Origin: VXNJ01 sp009840625
Lineage (GTDB): Bacteria > Chloroflexota > UBA11872 > VXNJ01
Assembly (NCBI GenBank): GCA_965207915.1
Contig: OZ242304.1
Coordinates: 2,170,001-2,234,000 of the forward strand
Reading direction: 5' to 3'
Length of the DNA: 64,000 nucleotides
A program made the translations under genes and the position numbers. The stretch's first letter is position 1, and each line of letters begins with the position of its first letter. Below, in pieces: positions 43,323-52,236 of this stretch. Below the pieces are notes generated by a model that was given only the letters and a program-made list of their open reading frames with translations, did no database searches and had not been told where the DNA came from.

Positions 43323-43967
43323 ATGGCTCTGCGCAGAAGCCTGCTCGAGGCCTACGCCCACCGTCCGGTCCGCATCGGCGGTATCCCTTATCAAACCGCG
43401 GCCACCACCTGGGCATGGTTTTGGCGCGACCTGCTGATCAGGGTTCCGCCGATCGTCGCACTGCCGATCGCGCGAGCGGTTTACGAAGACGAATTTCCGG
43501 GACTCGTCGGGATGGACGGGAGCGGCTGGCTGCTGACCCTGGCGGCGTCGGCGGCGGTGATGGGCGTCTGCACCTGGTTCGTATTCGTTTACCCGTCCCA
43601 GCAATACCGCTACACCGCCGGCGGGCTTATCGTCGGCGGGGTTTTCTTCCTGGTCACCAACCCGATCGCCGAGGAGATCTTCTGGCGCGCATTCGTTCAG
43701 GACATCCTGGCCGACTGGGCGGGATTCTGGCCGGCGCTGCTGATCACCTCGCTGGTGTTTGGACTCCACCACTGGTTCGCCGGGTTCGGCCCCCGGTTCA
43801 TTACCCTGGCGACCGTGGGCGGCCTCGCTTTCGGGCTGCTCTTTGAATGGACCGGATCGCTGCTGGCTCCGATAATCGCCCACTCGGTGGCCGACCTGGC
43901 CCTGTTCGTCACCGGCCCGCCCTTAAAATTGCGCCGCTCGTTGGCGGCCGCAAACTTGTCCTCGTAG
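43323..43967 (+). CDS. CPBP-family intramembrane metalloprotease
   Basis: 214 residues with about six membrane segments. The Abi/CPBP catalytic motifs are present: NPIAEEIFWRAFVQ (EExxxR), SLVFGLHHWF (metal His) and LAPIIAHSVADLALF (second His). Relatives process membrane or prenylated proteins, and some give bacteriocin self-immunity. The ATG at 43323 lies 2 nt after the third MFS gene. Its final three codons and TAG stop lie inside the 5' end of tRNA-Arg, a 10-nt overlap. Confidence 0.86.
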   Translation: MALRRSLLEAYAHRPVRIGGIPYQTAATTWAWFWRDLLIRVPPIVALPIARAVYEDEFPGLVGMDGSGWLLTLAASAAVMGVCTWFVFVYPSQQYRYTAGGLIVGGVFFLVTNPIAEEIFWRAFVQDILADWAGFWPALLITSLVFGLHHWFAGFGPRFITLATVGGLAFGLLFEWTGSLLAPIIAHSVADLALFVTGPPLKLRRSLAAANLSS

Positions 43968-44034
43968 CTCAGCCGGATAGAGCGTATGGTTGCGGACCAT
44001 AAGGTCGGAGGTTCGAATCCTCTCGAGGACGCCA
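43958..44034 (+). tRNA. tRNA-Arg (anticodon GCG), CCA encoded
   Basis: Full cloverleaf: acceptor GTCCTCG/CGAGGAC, D stem GCTC/GAGC, anticodon stem TATGG/CCATA around TTGCGGA (anticodon GCG), T arm GGAGG-TTCGAAT-CCTCT, discriminator G, then CCA. It reads CGC and CGU. Most bacteria instead use an ACG anticodon edited to inosine. The first 10 nt overlap the end of the CPBP protease gene. Confidence 0.95.
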
Positions 44035-44056
44035 CCCGAAAGCGCCCGGGGCCGGC

Positions 44057-45895
44057 TCAGCGGTAGGACTTGGCCTGCATCTCGAATAGGCGCGCGTACT
44101 CGCCGCCCAGCCGCATCAACTCCTCGTGCGAGCCCTGTTCGAGGACCCTGCCGTCGGCGATCACGACTATGCGGTCGGCGATCCGCACGGTGGTGAAGCG
44201 GTGTGAAATCAGGATCGCCATCCGTCCCTCGGTGAGCCCGCGGATGCGTTCGAAGACCTCGGCTTCCGACTCCACGTCCAGGGCCGCGGTCGGCTCGTCC
44301 AGGATCAGCAGCTGGGCATCGCGCATAAAGCCCCGCGCCAGGGCGATCTTCTGCCACTGACCCCCGGAGAGATTCACGCCTCCGCTGCCGAACCACCGCC
44401 CCAGCTGCGTGGCAAATCCCGCCGGTAGCTCCTCGATGACCGGGGTGGCACCGCCCTTGTCGGCCGCCGTGCGGATCCGGTCCATGTCTTCCAGCCGCCC
44501 AATCTCGCCGAACCCGACGTTGTTGGCGGCCGTTTCCTGGTAGGTGCCGTAGTCCTGGAAGATGACCCCGATCTGGGAACGGATGTCGGCGACGTCGTAT
44601 TCGCGCAGATCGCGACCATCGATCAGGATTCGCCCGCGGTCGACGTCGTAAAAGCGGGCCAGGAGCTTCACGGCGGTGGTCTTGCCGGCTCCGTTTACGC
44701 CGATGATCGCCACCTTCTCGCCGGGGCGCACCGCAAATGACAGACCTCCAAGCACCTCCTGGTCGGTGCCCGGGTAGGTGAAGTGGACGTCTTCAAACTC
44801 GATTCCTTCGCTGATCGGCCGCGGCACCAATTGCCCGGCTCCGCGGTTCGGTACCAGCGGGGCAAATTCGAGGAAGTCGTAAAAGTTTTTTATGAACAGG
44901 CCGCGCTCATAGAGCGAAGCGATGCTGGCCAGCACCATCCCGGTGGTCTGCACGGTCTGCTGGTAGGACTGGAAGAACAGCGAGATGTCGCCGAGCGGCA
45001 GTTCCTGGCGGTATACGCCCAGGGCGACATAAATGAATACGCCCAGGCCGCCCAACGCGCCGAGCGCCTGCAGCAGGAATCCGGCCCGGTTGCTGCGCAC
45101 GAGCAGGGACCGGTTCTGGAGGTGGAAGCGATCGAACGTGCGCCGGTAGATCCCGATCAGGTATCGCCCGAGATCAAAAATCCGCATTTCCTTGATGTAG
45201 TCGTCGTTTGTGATCAGCCAGCGGAAGTAGGCCAGGCGCCGCACCAGCGGGGAGCGGAAGGTGAGCAGCCGGAATCTTTCGCGCGAGTACATGACCTCGA
45301 CCAGCAGCGACGGGGCGGTTGTAAACAGCACAACCATCACGACCCACCAGGAGAGCGTGAAGAGCAGCCCGATCATCGTCGCCAGGGTAATCAGGCTCTG
45401 GGCGAGGCCGAAGGTCTCGTTTACGATCTGCACCGGGCCCTCGCGCGCTTCGCGCTGAGCGTTCTCCAGGCGGTCGTAGAAGGCCGGATTCTCGAAATAG
45501 GAGACGTCCAGCGACTCGGACTTCTCCAGAATCATCAGGTTGGCCCGGTTCGAGAAAAGATCGCCCAGGGTGCCGCGCACCAGGGCAATTCCGGATCGGG
45601 TCCCGAATCCGGTCAACTGGGCCAGGAAATTCGCGCCGACCATCACCAGGATCGGCGTGAGGTCGCCGTCGCCGCGCCCCGAGAGCTCCATGCCGATCCC
45701 GTCCATGATCTGCTTGAACGTCCAGACCTGCACCGCCGGGACCAGCGCCGCCAGCAGGGTGAGCGCCGCCAGCGTGATCGTGAGCGCCGGGCTAGTCTCG
45801 AAAACGAGCACCATCACCCGCGCCGCGTAGCGCAGCGCTTCGGGAAACCGGGCGATCCGGATCTCGGCCTGGGGGCCCCTGCGGCGACCGGCCAC
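44057..45895 (-). CDS. ABC exporter, fused membrane and ATPase domains
   Basis: 612 residues, GTG start. Residues 1-340 form a six-helix exporter domain, and 360-612 an ATPase with Walker A GVNGAGKTT, Q-loop IFQDYGTYQETAANNVGFG, signature NLSGGQWQKIALARGF, Walker B LLILDEPTAALD and His in ISHRFTTVRIADR. One chain has one membrane and one ATPase domain, so it acts as a half-transporter dimer. The partner is either itself or a product elsewhere. FGSGGVNLSGGQWQK is common in lipid, peptide or lantibiotic exporters. No biosynthesis genes are adjacent, so the substrate is unknown. Confidence 0.9.
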   Translation of the reverse strand: MAGRRRGPQAEIRIARFPEALRYAARVMVLVFETSPALTITLAALTLLAALVPAVQVWTFKQIMDGIGMELSGRGDGDLTPILVMVGANFLAQLTGFGTRSGIALVRGTLGDLFSNRANLMILEKSESLDVSYFENPAFYDRLENAQREAREGPVQIVNETFGLAQSLITLATMIGLLFTLSWWVVMVVLFTTAPSLLVEVMYSRERFRLLTFRSPLVRRLAYFRWLITNDDYIKEMRIFDLGRYLIGIYRRTFDRFHLQNRSLLVRSNRAGFLLQALGALGGLGVFIYVALGVYRQELPLGDISLFFQSYQQTVQTTGMVLASIASLYERGLFIKNFYDFLEFAPLVPNRGAGQLVPRPISEGIEFEDVHFTYPGTDQEVLGGLSFAVRPGEKVAIIGVNGAGKTTAVKLLARFYDVDRGRILIDGRDLREYDVADIRSQIGVIFQDYGTYQETAANNVGFGEIGRLEDMDRIRTAADKGGATPVIEELPAGFATQLGRWFGSGGVNLSGGQWQKIALARGFMRDAQLLILDEPTAALDVESEAEVFERIRGLTEGRMAILISHRFTTVRIADRIVVIADGRVLEQGSHEELMRLGGEYARLFEMQAKSYR

Positions 45896-45934
45896 CGCGG
45901 TCAGCCCCTGCCCCTAGAGGGCGGCCGACGAATC

Positions 45935-47590
45935 CTAGTTGAGCTGCTCAAGCCCAAACTGCTGCAGGTAATTCGACATTACCGGGTCGGGACGGGTCAT
46001 TATTTCCAGGACGTAGGGCCGGTCGTCGGCCGCCGCCGCCAAGCCGCGCTGGAAGGCCGCGGCGAGTTCGTCGTGCTCGCAGACCCTTTCGCTCTCGACC
46101 CCGAGCGCCCTGCCCAATGCCGCGTAGTCGCCGCCGAGTTGGTCGGCCTGCCACTTCTCCACCGCGGTCGGCATGTGCTTGCCGTAACCGGACATCACCC
46201 CGTTGTTCAGGATTACGGTCATAACCCCGATTCGGTTGCGGGCGGCGGTCTCGAAATCCATTCCCGCCATGCCGACGGCCGCATCGCCCATGATGTTTAT
46301 CACCTGTTTGCGCGGGCAGGCCAGCTTGGCCCCGTAAGCCAGGCCAAGACCGTAGCCCAGCTGGGTGGACTTGCCCCAGCCGAGGTAGTATCCGCCGGGC
46401 CGCGATTTCCAGAACGGCGCGGTCTGGTCGCGCGGAAATCCCGAGTCGTGGGTGACGATGGTCTCGTCCAGGTCGGCCGCCGCCATCAGCTCGCCGATTA
46501 CGTGATAGGGGCTGAGCGGCGACGCCCGGTCCGCAAACCGGTCCGACCACTGGGCCATCCACTCGGCGTGAGCGGCCTTTATTTGCGGGCGCGGATCGGG
46601 ACGCGGACTCGGGTGCGCGCCGTCGACTTCGGCCAGTACTTGCCCTAGAACCAAGTCCAGGTCGCCGACCACGGCGTGGGCCACCGGGTAGTCCTTCTGC
46701 AGATCGACTTCCGAATCGAGAACCTGGATGAGATCGGCGCCTGCGGGCAGCGAGGCCTGTTGGTTGGCGATGGAAAAACTGGACCCCAGTCCCAGGACCA
46801 GGTCCGCGGAGGAGACAAACCTGCACGCCGGCAGGGTGTTCGCCTTGGCGAACACCCCCAACGAGAGCGGGTGGTCTTCCGGAAACGCGCTCTTGCCGTT
46901 CAGGGTCACGCACACCGGGATGTGCAGCCGTTCGGCCAGTTCGACAAGGCGGCGTGAGGAATCGCTGTAGAGGACGCCCGCGCCGGCGTGAATGACCGGT
47001 CGTTCGGCCGCCAGCAGGCGCCTTACCAGCTCGGCTACGTCGGCGGGATCGCCCATGCTGCGGTGCCGGCGGGCGGGCCGGTAAGAGTCAACGTCGCCGG
47101 GAAATTCCCGGTCCCCGACGTCCATCGGCAGCTGCAACAGGACCGGGCCCGACTTGCCGTTGCGCAAGAGCGTGAAGGCTCGCCGCACGCGGTCCAGGGT
47201 CACGTCCGGGGTGGCGATTTGCCCGGCCCACTTGGTGATTGCGCGGTAGTTGGGGACTGCGTCGAACATCGGGGTGATATCCAGGCGGTTAGCCCGATAG
47301 GAGCCGGTCAGCACCAGGAACGGGGTCGAGTCGGCAAACCCCTGGGCGACTCCTCCGAACGCGTTTTCGGCGCCGGGTCCGTACTGGACCGCCACGACCC
47401 CGATCCGCTCCCGCCGGGCGAGGCGCGAATAACCGTCGGCCATGTTGATTACCGTGCGTTCGGTGCGGCCGATGATCGGTTTGATCCCGATCCGGGCACA
47501 GGCATCAATCACCGGATTGTGCGGAAAGGCGAAGAGGTACTCGGTGCCCTCGGCCTTGAGTGCGTGGGCGATGGCTTGGTTGCAATTCAT
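45935..47590 (-). CDS. ThDP-binding enzyme, acetolactate-synthase-like
   Basis: 551 residues, ATG start at 47590. Three-domain ThDP-enzyme layout: N-terminal PYR domain with Glu in RTERTVINMADGYSR, a middle domain (RPVIHAGAGVLYSDSSRRLVELAERL), and a C-terminal PP domain. The Mg2+ motif reads GDAAVGMAG...NN, with Ala where GDG is usual. Relatives include acetolactate synthase, oxalyl-CoA decarboxylase and benzoylformate decarboxylase. LGWGKSTQLGYGLGLAYGAKLACP is the usual substrate-side helix. No regulatory ilvN partner is adjacent, which argues against valine biosynthesis. It diverges from a glycosidase-like gene. Confidence 0.84.
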   Translation of the reverse strand: MNCNQAIAHALKAEGTEYLFAFPHNPVIDACARIGIKPIIGRTERTVINMADGYSRLARRERIGVVAVQYGPGAENAFGGVAQGFADSTPFLVLTGSYRANRLDITPMFDAVPNYRAITKWAGQIATPDVTLDRVRRAFTLLRNGKSGPVLLQLPMDVGDREFPGDVDSYRPARRHRSMGDPADVAELVRRLLAAERPVIHAGAGVLYSDSSRRLVELAERLHIPVCVTLNGKSAFPEDHPLSLGVFAKANTLPACRFVSSADLVLGLGSSFSIANQQASLPAGADLIQVLDSEVDLQKDYPVAHAVVGDLDLVLGQVLAEVDGAHPSPRPDPRPQIKAAHAEWMAQWSDRFADRASPLSPYHVIGELMAAADLDETIVTHDSGFPRDQTAPFWKSRPGGYYLGWGKSTQLGYGLGLAYGAKLACPRKQVINIMGDAAVGMAGMDFETAARNRIGVMTVILNNGVMSGYGKHMPTAVEKWQADQLGGDYAALGRALGVESERVCEHDELAAAFQRGLAAAADDRPYVLEIMTRPDPVMSNYLQQFGLEQLN

Positions 47591-47741
47591 GCGAAATCTA
47601 GGTCCATTCGCCGGATTGGATTGGGGCGCGCTCTCAGATTCTGCGTGATTGGGGAACTCCCTTCAGCCACCGCCGGTGAGTTTGCAGCCGGCCAATAGAA
47701 TCGCCGCGCCGCCGACCGAATCAGCCGTGAGTCCCGATCGC

Positions 47742-49022
47742 ATGACCCTGAGAATTTCGCCGAACCGACGTTATCTGCTCGATTCGGACGGCAGACCATT
47801 CTTCTACCTGGCCGATACCGCCTGGCGGTTGCTTTACCGCCTGGACCGGGCCGAAACCGACCACTACCTTTGCGACCGGGCCGCCAAGGGATTCAATGCG
47901 ATTCAGTTCGTCGTGTTCGACATCCGCTACCAACCCAACCGCTTCGGCCACGCACCCTACACGGACGACGACGCGGCCCGTCCCAACGAGGAGTTTTTCG
48001 AGCACCTCGACTGGGTGGTCGGGCGCTGCGCCGAGCTTGGGATGTACGCCGTGCTTCTGCCCAACTGGGGCTACGTCGTCACCGCCCGCACTCCGGGCGG
48101 CGAGCACTATCTTGAGCGCCCCCTCGTCGACCAATCAAACGCCTACGCCCAAGGACTTTTCCTGGGCCGGCGATATCGGGACCGGCCGGTCATCTGGATG
48201 CTGGGCGGCGACCAGCCCGAACACGGCAAGTCCGAGGTATTCCGGCTCCAGGCGACAGGGATCGCCGACGGCGACGACGGCGCCGGCCTGATCACCTACC
48301 ACCCGCGCGGACAAGCCAGCTCGTCGCAATGGTTCCACACCGCCGCATGGTGCGATTTCAATTCCCTGCAGTCCGGGCACCTGCTGGAGAACCCGAATTG
48401 GCAAATGATTGAGCACGATTGGTCCCTCGACCCGCCCAAGCCGACGCTGGACTCAGAGCCCATGTACGAGAACATGCCCCAGTTTCTGCGCGACTTCCGT
48501 CCCCGGGCCGACGCTTGGCACGTGCGTAAACAGGCCTACTGGGCAGTGTTCTCCGGCGCCTGCGGTCACACCTACGGCTGCAACGACGTATTCATGTTCT
48601 GGCTCCCGGGAGGGCCCGAACCGACTTTTGGAGCCAACCTGCCCTGGCCGATTGCCCTCCAGTTGCCGGGATCGCACCAGATGGGGTTCTTGAAGGAATT
48701 GGTGGAAGGCATCCCTGAATACGCCAGCCGTGTTCCCGACAACGACCTGATCGTCCGCACCGACCGCGCTGCCGACGCCGGGCACGTCTGCGCCACCAGC
48801 TCGGCCGACCGGAACCTGGTACTCTGCTACACCTCGCACGGTCACGGTTTCACACTCGATGTGGAAGCCCTGCCGGCCGACCTCCTGCGAGCGCGCTGGT
48901 TCGACCCGCGGGCCGGTGAATACCAGGAACCGATCCTGCTTCCCGGCCGCGCCTTTCACACGTTCGTACCGCCCAAGACCGGGGAAGGCTACGACTGGGT
49001 GTTGCGGCTCGAACCCGCTTAG
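47742..49022 (+). CDS. DUF4038 protein, GH140 (apiosidase)-like glycoside hydrolase
   Basis: 426 residues from the ATG at 47742; GTG 47727 is possible. MTLRISPNRRYLLDSDGRPFFYLADTAWRLLYRL is the DUF4038 start, followed by a TIM-barrel with FNAIQFVVFDIR, DWVVGRCAELGMYAVLLPNWG and RPVIWMLGGDQPEH, where an Asp or Glu could be catalytic. SEPMYENMP carries a second candidate acidic residue. A C-terminal beta domain (HVCATSSADRNLVLCYTSHGHGFTLDV onward) matches the family's collagen-binding-like tail. Known GH140 enzymes release apiose from pectin. No signal peptide is seen, so it may act on imported oligosaccharides. Confidence 0.84.
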   Translation: MTLRISPNRRYLLDSDGRPFFYLADTAWRLLYRLDRAETDHYLCDRAAKGFNAIQFVVFDIRYQPNRFGHAPYTDDDAARPNEEFFEHLDWVVGRCAELGMYAVLLPNWGYVVTARTPGGEHYLERPLVDQSNAYAQGLFLGRRYRDRPVIWMLGGDQPEHGKSEVFRLQATGIADGDDGAGLITYHPRGQASSSQWFHTAAWCDFNSLQSGHLLENPNWQMIEHDWSLDPPKPTLDSEPMYENMPQFLRDFRPRADAWHVRKQAYWAVFSGACGHTYGCNDVFMFWLPGGPEPTFGANLPWPIALQLPGSHQMGFLKELVEGIPEYASRVPDNDLIVRTDRAADAGHVCATSSADRNLVLCYTSHGHGFTLDVEALPADLLRARWFDPRAGEYQEPILLPGRAFHTFVPPKTGEGYDWVLRLEPA

Positions 49023-49166
49023 CGCGAGCAGGGCCGGCGCCGCAACTTAGTCGCGGTTACGGGGTTGGGGCCCGCCGAATGACTCGGTTGCGGGCACGGA
49101 ATCTGCGCGCGACGTCGGGGACGCGAAGCGGGGGAGTTGCCCATCGATCGCCGACCGGGATCCGGA

Positions 49167-49988
49167 TTAGCGCAGGATGCGCTGGTCGCTCAGGTCCTTC
49201 CCGCCTACCGTCCGGGTTACCGATCCGCCCAGCAACTCCTTGACTTCCAAGTCGGCGAACGCGTTCACCACCGAATAAAAGGTCGGCAGGTCCTCCCACT
49301 CAGCCCGGTGAAAGGTCACCGACCCCTTTCCCACCTGGTGGTCGATGACCTTGCGGTGGGGCGTCTCGGACGGCGTCAACACGGCGTAGTGCATGTCGGC
49401 CTCGCCCCAAAATTGCGTCTTCGGGATGTACTTGTAGTGCAACATGCCGTCGGCCGGCTCGGTCGGGCTGTTTTCGGTCGGATCCGCGAGGTCATCCACT
49501 TGCAGGTCCAGGAACTTGTACCCGAGCCAACCTGCGGTGCAGCGGGTTCGGCCGCGGCAGACGCTCGGTTCCGGCAATTCGCAGTAGATCTTTGAAAAGC
49601 CAATGTCCTCGCGTCCCGTAATGATCGGGTCGGCGAGGTTCTCCCACAGCACGGTCAGGAACGGTCCCCGGGCGCTGTCTACTTCCCCCTTGAACACGGC
49701 CGGGAACGTGACCCCGAGGGTGTTGTATCCGCGTCCGGCCAGCCATTCGATCTCCTTGATGTAGGAGGCGGTCACGGTCACGATCGGCCGCTCGCCGACT
49801 TCGAATCCGGCCGGAAGCATCGCGTTCAGCTGATCTCGATCGGAGAGAAAACTGACCGACACGGACGTTGTCTTGGGATTGTCAAGACACGAGAACTTGC
49901 GCCCGCCCGGACCCTGGCGGGGGCCCAGCGAAGGGCCGAAATGGGTGGGCATCCGGTACATTTTTCCCGGTTCAAGTTGATACGGCAT
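49167..49988 (-). CDS. Acetoacetate-decarboxylase-family protein
   Basis: 273 residues. The family core is clear: SVSFLSDRDQLNAMLPAGFEVGE, YIKEIEWLAGRGYNTLGVTFPAVFKGE, and the active-site GREDIGFSKIYCELPEP. Lys133 aligns with the Schiff-base Lys115 of clostridial acetoacetate decarboxylase, and the Glu two positions before Asp-Ile-Gly is also kept. Many such homologues catalyse aldol or dehydration reactions rather than decarboxylation. A strong GAGGGGG ribosome-binding site precedes the ATG. An SDR gene lies 26 nt upstream on the same strand, suggesting a keto-acid pathway pair. Confidence 0.86.
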   Translation of the reverse strand: MPYQLEPGKMYRMPTHFGPSLGPRQGPGGRKFSCLDNPKTTSVSVSFLSDRDQLNAMLPAGFEVGERPIVTVTASYIKEIEWLAGRGYNTLGVTFPAVFKGEVDSARGPFLTVLWENLADPIITGREDIGFSKIYCELPEPSVCRGRTRCTAGWLGYKFLDLQVDDLADPTENSPTEPADGMLHYKYIPKTQFWGEADMHYAVLTPSETPHRKVIDHQVGKGSVTFHRAEWEDLPTFYSVVNAFADLEVKELLGGSVTRTVGGKDLSDQRILR

Positions 49989-50014
49989 AGAGACCCCCTC
50001 GTTGTGTCAGCACA

Positions 50015-50824
50015 TCATTCGGAAATCAGATACGGGTACATCGCCAGCGGGGTCGTCGCCAGCAGGCCGGCGTCCACCGGTAGCACGACCCCGGAAATCC
50101 AGCGCGCTTCATCGCTGGCCAGAAAAAGCGCCGCCATCGCCACGTCCCAGGCCGTGCCCTCGACGCCCAATGGCGCTGCCTTGCGGCGGAGTTGACGCGT
50201 CTCGGCCGACATTCTCCCTTTTACGAGGGCCCCGAAGATATGGCCGGGGGCGATGCAATTCGTCCGGATGTTCTGCCGGCCGTGATGCCCGGCCATGTTC
50301 CGGGTAAGGGACACCACGCCGCCCTTGGCGACCGCGTACGGAAGGTTGCGGGAAGATCCCGTCGCGAGACCGTCGATCGACGAAATATTGACGATCGATC
50401 CGCCCCCGCCGGCGGCCATCGCGGGGACCGCGAATTTGGCCATCATCACCATGCTCTTCAGGTTCACTTCCAGGACTTCGTCCCACCGGGAGGATTCGAA
50501 TTCCGTGACCGTTCCGGACCCGGTTATGCCCACGTTGTTGACCAGGACGTCCAGTTTTCCAAAACGCGCCACCGCCGCTTCAACCGCCGCCTCACACTCT
50601 GCTTCCTTGGTCACGTCCGCTCCGAACACGGACACGAGGCCGCCTTCGGCCGCAATTTGCAGTCTGGTCTTTTCGGCGTTATCCGGGGACATATCCACGA
50701 GCAGCACGCTTGCCCCCTCGCGGCAAAAGGCGATCGCCGTTGCAGAGCCGGTCCCTTCGACTTCATCGTCGCTCTTGCCGGCACCGGTGACGATTGCGAC
50801 CTTTCCGTGCAACCGATCGGCCAT
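50015..50824 (-). CDS. Short-chain dehydrogenase/reductase
   Basis: 269 residues. The nucleotide-binding loop is TGAGKSDDEVEGTGSATA, several residues longer than the usual TGxxxGxG. Then follow DVLVNNVG, NISSIDGLAT (Ser), and the catalytic YAVAKGGVVSL (Tyr, Lys). The C-terminus SGVVLPVDAGLLA is typical for NAD(H)-dependent SDRs. Substrate unknown; it is probably co-transcribed with the acetoacetate-decarboxylase-like gene immediately downstream. The 162-nt gap upstream to the mechanosensitive channel gene holds nothing I recognise. Confidence 0.88.
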   Translation of the reverse strand: MADRLHGKVAIVTGAGKSDDEVEGTGSATAIAFCREGASVLLVDMSPDNAEKTRLQIAAEGGLVSVFGADVTKEAECEAAVEAAVARFGKLDVLVNNVGITGSGTVTEFESSRWDEVLEVNLKSMVMMAKFAVPAMAAGGGGSIVNISSIDGLATGSSRNLPYAVAKGGVVSLTRNMAGHHGRQNIRTNCIAPGHIFGALVKGRMSAETRQLRRKAAPLGVEGTAWDVAMAALFLASDEARWISGVVLPVDAGLLATTPLAMYPYLISE

Positions 50825-50986
50825 CAGTAGCCCCGCCAGACGACCGCCCCGGATCGGCGCGGGTGCTGCCTCACCGCGTTTGCCAAAGCCCGACGCCGTC
50901 CCCGCCTATCCGCCCTGGCCGATGCGGCCGTTGACTCGCGACGGGTTTGCGACCAGGGGCCCGGCGCTGTATCTGCCCGGGACGAT

Positions 50987-52075
50987 CTAACCCGGCGGAT
51001 CTTCCGGCGCCGGCAGGGTGCCCGAACGGATGTGGATGTCATGCTGCGGGAAGGGGATCTCAATACCGGCCTCGGCGAAGCGCTGGTACCAGGAGCAAAG
51101 CAGGTCGGTGAGCGTGCTCAACCGTTTGGCCGGCGCTTCGACCCAGTAGATGACGCGGAAATTGAGCGCGGAATCGCCAAACTCGCGGAAGAAGACGCGC
51201 GGTCCGGGTTCCTCCAGGACGTCGGCGTGGGCCTCCATCTCGCCCATTAGGATGCCCATTACCTGCTCGGGATCGGAACCGTAGGCGACGCCGATGTTCG
51301 CATCGCCGCGGACCCTGGTATTGGTCAGCGTCCAGTTATCGAAGTGATTGGTTATCAGGGCCGAATTGGGCATGATCACTTCGGTCCCGCCGAAGGTGCG
51401 GATGACGGTCGACCGCAACCCGATTGATTCCACGACCCCGGTGACCCCGGAAATTGAGATTACGTCGCCGTCCTTTACCGGGCGCTCGCCCAGCAGAATC
51501 ACCCCGGAAACGAAGTTCTCGGCGATGCGCTGCATCCCGAATCCAAGGCCGAGTCCGAGCGCCGAAAGCGGCAGCAGGACCACGTTCAGGTCGAACCCCA
51601 GCGAGGAGGCGGAGACGTAGAACCCGATGAAGATCACCACCGCGCGCGTCAGGTTGGTGATCAGGGTTGCCAGCGATCGGCCGATTCCCTGGCCGGCGAT
51701 CCACTGATTGACCAGCTCGGCGGCTACCTGCGAGAGGTTCCAGGTCACCCAGACCATGATCAGCGCCAGGAACACCCCGCCGACGGTGAGCTCGGACTGC
51801 TGGATCTGGCCGAGGCTGAAACGGCCGACGCCCAGCTGTTCAACCGCCAGGTAGAAACCGATCAAGACGATCGCGACCTTGATGGCCCGCAGCGCGGCGC
51901 GGTCGGCCCCGGCGGAGAGATCCCAGTGGCGGTCAAGCCAGCGGTATGCGAGCCAGGCCGCGATCCGCGAAACTATCAGCCCGGCCAGGGCCAGCCCGAC
52001 CGCCACCGTCAGGCGGCCGGCCGAAAGCGTGTAGTCGCCAAGGACAAGCAACTCGTAGTTCCAGTATTCGGCCAA
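50987..52075 (-). CDS. Mechanosensitive ion channel, MscS family
   Basis: 362 residues, TTG start at 52075. About four to five membrane helices precede the pore helix, which has the small-residue pattern LLPLSALGLGLGFGMQRIAENFVSG. The cytoplasmic beta domain follows: RPVKDGDVISISGVTGVVESIGLRSTVIRTFGGTEVIMPNSALIT is the family signature. A mixed C-terminal domain (RVRGDANIGVAYGSDPEQVMGIL onward) completes it. These channels open under membrane tension to release solutes in osmotic downshock. It is a single gene divergent from the HpcH/HpaI aldolase. Confidence 0.92.
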   Translation of the reverse strand: MAEYWNYELLVLGDYTLSAGRLTVAVGLALAGLIVSRIAAWLAYRWLDRHWDLSAGADRAALRAIKVAIVLIGFYLAVEQLGVGRFSLGQIQQSELTVGGVFLALIMVWVTWNLSQVAAELVNQWIAGQGIGRSLATLITNLTRAVVIFIGFYVSASSLGFDLNVVLLPLSALGLGLGFGMQRIAENFVSGVILLGERPVKDGDVISISGVTGVVESIGLRSTVIRTFGGTEVIMPNSALITNHFDNWTLTNTRVRGDANIGVAYGSDPEQVMGILMGEMEAHADVLEEPGPRVFFREFGDSALNFRVIYWVEAPAKRLSTLTDLLCSWYQRFAEAGIEIPFPQHDIHIRSGTLPAPEDPPG

Positions 52076-52236
52076 TGGACTCCGCCGCTTCCGGGTCGAT
52101 TCGAGGCTGAATCGCTGCGATTTTATGGACGCGCAATCTCCCCGCCGGCGCCCAAGGAGGGCAGACTTATGTGCTGGGCGCTCCGCTTACGGCGGAACTC
52201 CCGTCCCGACCAGGCAGAGACCACCGAGCGAGGCTG

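Noticed and set aside
43323..43967. Bacteriocin immunity system (Abi-type CPBP protease with the ABC exporter at 44057)
   Set aside because: The exporter is on the opposite strand beyond a tRNA and no precursor peptide or modification enzyme gene is present, so the adjacency alone is not enough.
44783..46648. A 621-codon open frame on the plus strand
   Set aside because: It runs antisense to the ABC exporter and the ThDP enzyme, both of which have complete family motifs. Its product is rich in Arg, Gln, His and Gly with no domain, as expected for a GC-rich shadow frame.
49023..49166. A small gene in the gap between the GH140-like and acetoacetate-decarboxylase-like genes
   Set aside because: The gap is only 144 nt. 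Frames crossing it are Arg/Gly-rich with no start signal, and no hairpin was clear enough to call a terminator.
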